Assembly: GCA_021292105.1 (NCBI GenBank) | Contig: CM037862.1 | Location: 5,006,895-5,070,894, forward strand | DNA length: 64,000 nucleotides | Direction of reading: 5' to 3' | DNA from: Anadara kagoshimensis | Taxonomy: Eukaryota > Mollusca > Bivalvia > Arcoida > Arcidae | Shown here: one piece after another, positions 60,201 to 64,000 of the stretch | How positions within the stretch are numbered: the stretch's first letter is position 1 | How the letters are laid out: the number at the start of each line of letters is the position of its first letter | Notes under the pieces: generated by a model | Databases searched by the model: none | Told to the model about the DNA's origin: nothing | Seen by the model: the letters and a program-made list of their open reading frames with translations, nothing else | Made by a program: the position numbers and the translations under genes

Positions 60201-62151
60201 CATGAGAATTAAGATATAAAAAATAATATTACCAGTATTTTGTATATCTCTTACAGCAAGCAGTAGATCTCAGAAAAAACAAAAGAAGAAAAAATATGTA
60301 CAAGTACCAATAACATCTGGAGCATGCCATGCAGCAGTGTGAACGGTTTCTAGAAGAACGAGAACATGAAGATATTGATGTCATGCATGAGGTCAGTTAT
60401 AGAACAGTTATGTCATTTCTTAATCTTAAATTTTATCTGGAATTTATTATATGTAATACAGAAGCTACAACTTCCATGTTTTAAAATTGACTCACTAGTA
60501 CGACTGAAACAAACACTTAGTAACAATACGGTATGTATTTTCATTGAAACTTCAGTATGTGTTTTGCTATTATTTTTTTGTTGAATAAAGTTTTTGCAAT
60601 GAATTTTATTTTCAAACTCACATGGAAATGTTCTAGATAAGCAGTTATGCTACCAGGAAAAGATATTTCTAAGAAAAAAACAAAAAGTTTATGACATTGG
60701 GTGTAATTAACTAAAAAGAATTTTATTTGAACTTTTTCAGAAGAATGTTATGTCTGATGCACAGTGGGATGAACTTATACACTGGTACTACCAACTTGTA
60801 CAGTAAGTATAACATTTTACAGAAAAAAAATTAGTAAAATGTCTTAAAAATCAAATTTAGACATATTTATTTTTTTAATTACTGTTCATGTTATTATTCA
60901 CTGTGTACTAATTTTTGCTAATGTTGCAGCCAAAACTTTTCTGTGGAAATTAGTACCTTGTTTAAAATATCGAAAACTATGATCACAGCAGTGAACGTTT
61001 GTTTTAGGTTTTAAATTGCTTCAAGTTTTTAAAATTTTACCTTACCTTACATTCAAGATGATAATTAGATAGAGAGACATGCTATCACAATTAAGTCATG
61101 TTGTTCTTTTTTTTTACAATGAACATGATGAAGGTGGAGTTATATAAAATGTACCATTTTTTAGTGAAGGTTGGGTTATACCAAATGTTCCATTTTATTA
61201 CAGTGAAGGTGGGGTCATATCAAATGTACCAGAAAGTACTGTAACAGAGATTGGTTTATAAATAATCGCCTGAAAGCCAAACATCCTCAGTATGATTTAG
61301 ATGGAAGCAGAAATGTTTGGATTGTTAAACCTGGTGCTAAGTCTAGAGGGAGGGGTAAGTTGTTATACATAGTGAAAACAAAAACATTTATGTACATTTT
61401 AAATACTTCTCATGGATTTGATGTAATTTATTATGGCAGTAGAATCCCTCTACTTAAAATTCTAAAATTCAAACTCGACCTGTAATTTATCACTATACAT
61501 GCATATCAGAATTCAAAGTATCATTGAAACCAGTTGAAGATACATGTTTTTGCTTAAAAACCAAGTATGATAGATGAACATCTGTGTGATTGACAGACAG
61601 TTGTATGGACAAATACTGTAATGGGGAAAGTTTTAACATGGCTTAAAAAATTACTACACAGGTTCATATATCATAATATATAGAATATACACCCACTTAC
61701 ATTGGTTACGTGAAAATTACACCTACCCGAAATGCCAGATTTCAGAAATCGCTCCCATGAAAATAATCTCCTTTACAGTAGATTACCCTATGTCTACATG
61801 TATAAGATACATCGCCACTTTTAGTAACCCAAATTTTATCCATGACATAAGATAACTTTGACAGAAATTTGATCATATGATCAGAAAAAAGCATATTAAG
61901 TTATTGTAATTATGTGGATGATCTCCCTCACCCTCTTATTGCATATTCATTTCCATGATGATGATATTATTAATACATGTATTATTATTATCATTATTAT
62001 TATTATTATTATTATTATTGTTACAGGTATTGTTTGTTATGACCGTTTAGAGGATATGTTAAAACTTGTTTGTAGTCAAGTAGTCAGGAAAGACAATAAA
62101 TATGTGGTACAAAAGTACATGGGTGAGTGTCACACACACACACACACACAC

Positions 62152-62191
<40 letters not shown>

Positions 62192-63699
62192 AGTAAAGGG
62201 AACTTGCAATGATGGTTTTTGTGAAAATAAACTGACCAGAAAATTTCCAAATATACAGTTTATGACAAAGTTTGATATCATTACTTTTCATTTTTTCAGA
62301 GTGTCCTCTACAAATATATAATAAAGCTTGATTTCATAATTTTCTATATTTTTCAGAGCGCCCTCTACTGGTGTATAACTGTAAGTTTGATATATTTGTT
62401 CTTTGTTTTTTCAGAGCGCCCTCTACTGATATATAACTAAGTTCAATATCTTTATTATATTTTTTCAGAGCGCCCTCTGCTGGTGTATAACTGTAAGTTT
62501 GACATTCGTCAGTGGTTCCTCGTCACAGATTGGAATCCCCTCACTATTTGGTTCTATCAGGATAGTTATCTCCGTTTCTGTTCTCAGCAGTATACATTAG
62601 ATGATTTTGACGAGGCTATACATCTGTGTAACAACGCTGTACAGAAATACTACAAGAACGGCCCTCGTCACTCTGGACTTCCTACAGACAACATGTGGAG
62701 TCACGAAGAATTTAAAGATTATATCAAGTATGTTTGTAATAAATTTAAATATCATGCAATGTAAAACCAGGAAAAAATAGAGATAAAGTGGAGTGGAGTA
62801 ATGGATTTTTTATGTCTCAGTCAAGATACTTTCATGTACATTCAAGGAAGTCAGTTTTGGGATGGTGGAAGACACTAGAGTGGTCAGGAAAAACCACTGA
62901 TATTAGGCAAGTGATCTGGCAATCATTCTCACACTAAGATCTGTCTCAAGTGGGATTTGAAAAAAGGTAATAAGAGGCACTGATTCATAAGCAAACACTT
63001 TAGACCCCTCAGCCACTAAGACCCCTAAATACAGACAAGGAAAAGAGAGAAACTGCTTAAAATAAAAAATGTAGCCAAAATATGTAGCCAAAATCAGAAT
63101 AGAGACTAGATGTTTTGCTAGCTCATCAAGATAGCATGCCACATAAAAGAGAATGTCATTATATTTCCATTTTATGGGAGGACATTGCTGAGTGGTATAG
63201 TCAAAACCAAAGACGCTTGTCTCAGTGCACGCTAAAGACACCTCTGTAGAATATGAAAAAGAGTAGGACACCTGTGGTTGCTACAGAGTTCACTTACAAC
63301 TAGAAGCGACTGAAACAGAGCAAGATAACAAAAAGAAACAGAAACAACATAATTACATCGGTAATTATGGGATTTAGTGTAGTACTACATTAGTGTTATA
63401 TGATTTCACTACAGGACTCTATTATATGGGCATTAGAACAGATTATACAACATTACAAGTATTTATTATTCTATGGAAGAAAAAAATAGCAATTTGTTCC
63501 ATAGTGAAATTTGGAAATCAGAATGTTGATGGAAAGAGAGATAAAAGGAACACTTTATAGGATAAATGTTTAAATGTTTTTGCATTATTTCAGGAGCCAG
63601 AACCATGGTAATGTGTGGGATGAGGTGATATATCCTGGTATGAAACAAGCAATAGTGTGTTCCTTACTCTGTACACAAGATATTATTGAATACAGGAAG
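34394..63699 (+). CDS. TTLL3: Tubulin glycine ligase TTLL3/TTLL8-like, exons 1-16; continues past right edge; broken in exons 10-13
   Basis: Exons: 34394-34891, 37525-37626, 44832-45048, 48457-48567, 51351-51499, 56450-56651, 57387-57442, 57872-58000, 58565-58679, 59518-59826, 60257-60391, 60741-60802, 61204-61354, 62027-62122, 62469-62727, 63594-63699. TTLL3/8 enzymes ligate glycine onto glutamate side chains of tubulin in cilia and flagella. Family hallmarks are [76 protein letters not shown] (ATP-grasp), [35 protein letters not shown] and IYPGMKQAI. The first 359 residues (exons 1-5) are a polar extension before the conserved core. Exon 6 encodes about 15 Asp in a row. The catalytic C-terminus lies off the window. 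Exons 10-13 contain a stop and frame changes described separately, so the gene is either a pseudogene or the sequence has local indel errors. Confidence 0.88.
36236..36400. mobile_element. MITE-like element, family B, partial copy
   Basis: GTACCACATGATACCCCTAA followed by CATTTGTGTGGAACCATTAT and TTCCATTGATTATGGAATCA matches the left arm of the element at 51095-51276. Confidence 0.6.
36648..36985. mobile_element. MITE-like element, family F, copy 2
   Basis: CAATGGTAAAAATTTTGACA, AAATGGCGGAGTC and GTGTGACGTAATGATGAGGG at the left; CTACGTAAATAGTC, GACTACGG and GCCATTTCG at the right as the inverted arm. It parallels 17739-18052 along its length. Confidence 0.75.
37128..37274. repeat. Two (CT)n microsatellites flanking unique sequence
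   Basis: CT tracts at about 37131-37163 and 37232-37274. The second abuts a SINE head, a frequent birthplace or landing site of microsatellites. Confidence 0.9.
37278..37475 (+). mobile_element. tRNA-derived SINE, family 2, plus
   Basis: A-box-like GGTAGCTGAGTGGTTTAACA and B-box AGTTTGAATCCCACTC, then GGACAGATCCTAATGTGAGA, GTTGGTGGTTTTCTC and CTCCACCATCC. Related copies are at 39655, 41620, 58285 and 62800 (minus). Confidence 0.8.
37965..38150 (+). mobile_element. Partial tRNA-derived SINE, family 1
   Basis: TGGTGACTGATCTTTCGCCA, AAGCACTCTGCATTTAGAAA and TAAGTGAAATATTCTTGACT follow the family 1 order. The tRNA head is absent. Confidence 0.7.
38231..38472. mobile_element. MITE-like element, family D, copy 1
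   Basis: The left end TATAGGCAAACCACATTGAC and right end GTTAATGTTGTTTACCTATA are inverted. Next to them GACCTGTATGCTTGACC pairs with GGTCAAGCAGACAGG. A larger copy is at 43776-44532. Confidence 0.7.
39640..39850 (+). mobile_element. tRNA-derived SINE, family 2, 5'-truncated
   Basis: GAATCTCACTCAGGCAGATC, CTAATGTGAGAAAAACTGTC, TTGGTGGTTTTGTCTGGA and CTCCACCACCCTACAACTAA match family 2. The A-box part is missing. Confidence 0.7.
40735..40930 (+). mobile_element. Partial tRNA-derived SINE, family 1 type
   Basis: B-box GGGATTCGAACCCAATCCC, then CCTTCCTGCACATTGGTCTG, CAGCTGGTGATGTCTCAATA and TAAGTGAAATATTCTTTACT. Confidence 0.65.
41620..41805 (+). mobile_element. tRNA-derived SINE, family 2, degenerate
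   Basis: TTTACGGATCACAGCCCCTC, GGTTCTAATCCCACTTTGGA, CAGATCCTAGTGTGAGAAAG and GACACTCTGGTTTCCTG follow the family 2 order. Confidence 0.7.
42000..43770 (+). other. TTLL3-like intron 2, unassigned sequence with a (CA)n tract
   Basis: AT-rich intron without recognised elements except the (CA)n tract at about 43268-43310 and short AT palindromes near 42495-42570 (repeated TTAATTA). Confidence 0.4.
43776..44532. mobile_element. Element of family D, copy 2, containing a nested foldback
   Basis: The left end TATAGGCAAACAACATTGAC is mirrored by GTCAATGTTGTTTGCCTATA at the right end, a near-perfect inverted pair 0.75 kb apart. A separate foldback element with its own target duplication (43824-43970) sits just inside the left end, so it inserted later. 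No coding frame is seen. Confidence 0.7.
43824..43970. mobile_element. 147-bp foldback MITE with TTATA target duplication
   Basis: The left arm starts GAAATGAAGTTATTTTTTCT and the right arm ends AGAAAAATAACTTCATTTC. The arms pair over about 55 bp with few mismatches, around a short loop. TTATA flanks both sides (43819-43823 and 43971-43975). Transcribed as part of the TTLL3 intron, it would form a strong hairpin. Confidence 0.85.
45241..45303. repeat. (TTTA)n microsatellite
   Basis: About 14 tetranucleotide units in TTLL3-like intron 3, followed by T-rich sequence. Confidence 0.95.
45543..45888 (-). mobile_element. Full-length tRNA-derived SINE, family 1 (minus), 13-bp target duplication
   Basis: On the minus strand the 5' end reads ACCACTGCGGTAGCTCAGTT (A box) with GTGGGTTCGAACCC (B box). 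A body of about 260 bp follows, then the tail TTGACTGGGACGTTAAACAC and a TCAC-type repeat. It is flanked by the 13-bp direct repeat TAACATGAAGGAG (45530-45542 and 45889-45901). The intact tRNA head and perfect duplication indicate a fairly recent insertion. It lies in TTLL3-like intron 3, antisense to the gene. Confidence 0.92.
46608..46672. repeat. Short tandem repeat of 20 bp, about 3 copies
   Basis: GAGAAAATTACAGTTTGAA repeats with a one- or two-base linker. It is intronic. Confidence 0.85.
46910..47055 (+). mobile_element. Decayed SINE, family 2
   Basis: CACTCAGGTCC, GAAGGTTGATAGTTTTGTCT, GGGCATGCCAGTTTTCACTA and GAATCTTGACTGGAGTATAA follow the order of family 2 with many changes. Confidence 0.45.
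47628..47835. mobile_element. MITE-like element, family B
   Basis: GGGGTTTGCAAGGGTACCAC, ATGATACTCC and TGTGGAACAATCGTTTCTAT at the left; GTTCTGCACAAATGTTAAGT and CACATTGACAAACTCC at the right, as the imperfect inverted arm. Confidence 0.65.
48290..48400. mobile_element. MITE-like element, family B, right-arm fragment
   Basis: GTGTTCCACACAAATGTTAG followed by GGCCTTTCACATGGTATACT and GGCAAACCCC corresponds to the inverted right arm. It lies only about 55 bp upstream of TTLL3-like exon 4 (48457), so it may sit within the 3' splice-site region. Confidence 0.6.
48725..48970. mobile_element. MITE-like element, family A, decayed copy
   Basis: CCAGTTTCGCAACCTTCCG, TAACTTAAATTTCGCAAATT and, at the right end, TTGATTGTGAAACTGGAGCC follow the family A layout with many substitutions. 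Confidence 0.6.
49280..49600. repeat. Decayed SINE (family 2) and short CTCCAGTTTCCTC repeats
   Basis: CTGGATTCCAATCAGGCATT and TAAGTATAAGAAAGATTGTC resemble the family 2 core. Then (A/C)CTCCAGTTTCCTCAGCATC is repeated three times with short spacers. Confidence 0.5.
51095..51276. mobile_element. MITE-like element, family B, best-preserved copy
   Basis: The left arm is CACTGTACCACGTGATACCC, TCTAATGTTTGTGTGGAACA. The right arm is TGTCCCACACAAACATTAAG, AGGAGTTGATCACTCAGTAC. The arms are inverted over about 45 bp. It lies 75 bp upstream of exon 5 (51351). Confidence 0.75.
51905..52470. repeat. Repeat block with a segment shared with 55880-56000
   Basis: Begins ACAGTAGGATAGCCAA (51912-51927), inverted at 56291-56306. 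A stretch of 31 bp (52214-52244, containing GAAACTGGTACGTTTTTTGT) is identical at 55887-55917, and GGTGCATGAGG follows in both. This suggests two copies of one interspersed repeat in TTLL3-like intron 5. Confidence 0.55.
52499..52722. mobile_element. MITE-like element, family E, copy 2
   Basis: The left end ACAGTACAGACCTGTCGAAA and right end TTTGTACAGGTCTGTACTGT are inverted over about 17 bp. Next to them, GTTTAACACTAAGCTAACCA pairs loosely with TTAGCTGGATGCTAAAC. Confidence 0.8.
52815..53350. repeat. Tandem array: AAATAAAT tracts alternating with a unit of about 80-90 bp
   Basis: About five units, each of (AAAT)n followed by CAGAATTCTACAGAGAAATA, AGTTAGAGCTGGGACACAGT, ATGTTGAGCAGGTTACAAAA and TGTCTAG. 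Units vary in length because of the tetranucleotide part and internal deletions. Confidence 0.9.
53360..55430 (+). other. TTLL3-like intron 5, unassigned sequence
   Basis: AT-rich intron. Two distant segments share phrases with 39460-39620 (TTCATTCTAGA...CATTTTGCCAAATG and 'AATCCTAGAATGAACA'), so a low-copy repeat is present at about 53768-54075. No coding sequence is seen. Confidence 0.4.
55430..56310. repeat. Repeat block related to 51905-52470
   Basis: Contains the 31-bp shared segment and GGTGCATGAGG, and ends with TTGGCTATCCTACTGT at 56306, the inverse of 51912-51927. It is somewhat richer in CpG than surrounding intron sequence. Confidence 0.5.
56450..56651 (+). CDS. TTLL3: TTLL3-like exon 6: start of the conserved TTL core and polyaspartate tract
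   Basis: Encodes [29 protein letters not shown], then a basic cluster ([13 protein letters not shown]) and about 15 consecutive Asp from an imperfect GAT/GAC run, then TDSD. The length of the GAT run may vary between alleles. The donor A|GTAAGTC is followed directly by a CT microsatellite. Confidence 0.85.
56658..56685. repeat. (CT)n microsatellite at the exon 6 donor
   Basis: Starts at about intron position 7 after GTAAGTCTCC. Confidence 0.9.
58285..58500 (+). mobile_element. tRNA-derived SINE, family 2, nearly full length
   Basis: A-box-like TGTGGTCTAGTGGTTCAAAA, B-box GGTACAAATCCCACTGTGAC, then AGATCCTAGTTTGAGAAAGT and the tail TCAAAGAATCTTGACTGGGT. It ends about 65 bp before exon 9 (58565). 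Confidence 0.75.
59093..59343. mobile_element. MITE-like element, family A, copy 2
   Basis: The left arm GGTTTCACAATCATTCCTTG, CCTAAGATTTTCCTTAACTT is mirrored by AAGTTAAGGAAATCTTAGCT, AAGGAATGATTGTGAAACC. The arms pair over about 55 bp. The internal part matches 3421-3674. Confidence 0.85.
59400..59480 (-). mobile_element. tRNA-like SINE head (minus)
   Basis: On the minus strand CTTGGTAGCTCAGTGGTAGA followed by GCACCTGCC and GGTTTGAATCCCATTCAGG has A- and B-box spacing like a tRNA, but no matching acceptor stem. It is only about 40 bp upstream of exon 10 (59518). Confidence 0.6.
59518..59826 (+). pseudogene. TTLL3: TTLL3-like exon 10 with in-frame stop
   Basis: The incoming frame reads [20 protein letters not shown], then an acidic/lysine stretch, and meets TAA at 59664-59666. 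Another frame from about 59630 reads [20 protein letters not shown] and [19 protein letters not shown] (59675-59793), which looks more protein-like (Cys/His spacing), before its own stop at 59794. The outgoing frame ([11 protein letters not shown]) matches the incoming one. The simplest reading is two compensating indels; a single nonsense change is the alternative. Splice sites are intact. Confidence 0.7.
60257..60391 (+). pseudogene. TTLL3: TTLL3-like exon 11 with frame change
   Basis: The incoming frame reads [20 protein letters not shown] and hits TGA at 60340-60342. The family-like continuation [20 protein letters not shown] lies one frame over, joined near 60321. The exon length (135) is one base more than the phases of exons 10 and 12 allow, consistent with a single-base insertion. 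Confidence 0.75.
61204..61354 (+). pseudogene. TTLL3: TTLL3-like exon 13 with frame change in the ATP-grasp region
   Basis: The incoming frame gives [11 protein letters not shown]. The conserved continuation [39 protein letters not shown] is in another frame from about 61236. The exon phase fits a one-base deletion near 61234. [14 protein letters not shown] is the nucleotide-binding block of TTLL3/8, so the break, if real, removes catalytic function. Confidence 0.8.
61978..62022. repeat. (ATT)n microsatellite at the exon 14 acceptor
   Basis: The ATT run ends four bases before the acceptor TTACAG (exon 14 begins at 62027), so it forms the whole pyrimidine-tract region. Confidence 0.9.
62130..62189. 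repeat. (CA)n(GA)n compound microsatellite at the exon 14 donor
   Basis: Begins about eight bases after the donor GTGAGT of exon 14 (62122/62123). Confidence 0.95.
62291..62493 (+). repeat. Four-fold tandem repeat of the exon 15 acceptor and exon start
   Basis: The phrase TTTTTTCAG|AGCGCCCTCT followed by (A/G)CTGGTGTATAACTGTAAG occurs with repeat starts (after the AG) at 62300 (decayed), 62357, 62415 and 62469, a period of 54-58 bp. The last copy is the real start of exon 15, encoding [10 protein letters not shown]. Copies at 62357 and 62415 keep an acceptor; copy 62357 also keeps a perfect GTAAGT 24 bases later. The core, read on the minus strand, is CCAG(T/C)AGAGGGCGCT, which matches the CTCF consensus. 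Confidence 0.9.
62469..62727 (+). CDS. TTLL3: TTLL3-like exon 15: conserved TTL core
   Basis: Encodes [40 protein letters not shown] and [14 protein letters not shown], ending [21 protein letters not shown] and the surrounding residues line the active site in TTL-family enzymes. An internal GTAAGT at 62493 is a consensus-quality donor inside coding sequence, created by the codons for Cys-Lys-Phe. Confidence 0.92.
62795..63035 (-). mobile_element. tRNA-derived SINE, family 2 (minus)
   Basis: On the minus strand TTAGTGGCTGAGGGGTCTAA, then AAATCCCACTTGAGACAGAT, CTTAGTGTGAGAATGATTGC, GTGGTTTTTCCTGACCACTC and ATCTTGACTGAGACATAAAA follow the family 2 order. Confidence 0.75.
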
Positions 63700-64000
63700 G
63701 TAAGAACTTGACAAAATGGAGGAGTTAATCAGATCGCATGCCACATTATAATGTAACCCCTTAACATTTCTGCAAATCAATATGACATCATGGAATTTGT
63801 TTTTTAAAAAGAGACAAATATTTTTGAAATATGCAACATAAACATATTCTACATCTATTTAAATAATAGGTCTGTGCAAACATAATGAAGTATAAAGTGG
63901 TATACTGGTCAACATCATTTACAAATCTTCAAGTTTCAAAAAAATCTTATGAAAATAATAGTTTTTTAATAAAGAATAAATGTCAAAATTAAAAGTTACA
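63700..64000 (+). other. TTLL3-like intron 16, to the window edge
   Basis: Intron following the donor AAG|GTAAGA of exon 16. No exon is seen before the edge, so the family's conserved C-terminal catalytic block (which usually contains an EIN-type metal ligand motif) must lie beyond 64000. Confidence 0.7.

Overview
The window is eukaryotic nuclear DNA. Genes are split by GT-AG introns, base composition is AT-rich, microsatellites are abundant, and tRNA-derived SINEs, foldback elements, LINE fragments and satellite-like tandem arrays fill most introns and intergenic space. The repeat style (a GCTCACCTG-ended family, SINEs ending in a CACTTATATCGAGA-like tail, many small inverted-repeat elements) together with a rolling stone-like gene and a TTLL3/8 tubulin glycylase points to a lophotrochozoan, most likely a bivalve mollusc. 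That placement is inference from style and was not searched.

Layout. Positions 1-878 (minus) hold the 5' part of an unrecognised gene with an apparent frameshift; it runs off the left edge. Positions 5542-16438 (minus) hold a complete ten-exon BTB-BACK-Kelch gene of 893 codons. Every exon phase joins, and the presumed promoter at about 16.45-16.62 kb carries an NRF-1 palindrome and two CRE palindromes. From 16.6 to 30.7 kb I see no gene: this stretch holds an 18-copy array of about 146 bp, a 2.4 kb terminal-inverted-repeat insertion with a target-site duplication, a hAT-like element and a 49-bp tandem array. Positions 30748-32509 (minus) hold a complete two-exon rolling stone-like multi-pass membrane protein (311 aa). 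From 34394 to the right edge (plus) lies a long TTLL3/TTLL8-type tubulin glycine ligase gene. Sixteen exons join in phase, apart from a cluster of disruptions in exons 10-13. Its catalytic C-terminus lies beyond the window.

The three recognisable genes have no obvious common pathway. TTLL3/8 enzymes glycylate tubulin in cilia and flagella, BTB-Kelch proteins are usually Cullin-3 adaptors, and rolling stone proteins are membrane proteins first linked to fly myoblast fusion. The rolling stone and TTLL3 genes are divergent, with about 1.9 kb between their start codons.

The most notable points are: a four-fold repeat of a 3' splice site plus exon start in TTLL3, whose repeat core also matches the CTCF consensus; clustered frame breaks in TTLL3 exons 10-13; an 18-copy array with nuclear-receptor-type half-sites in each unit; a recurrent association of microsatellites with splice sites; and a nested set of small inverted-repeat elements in TTLL3 introns.
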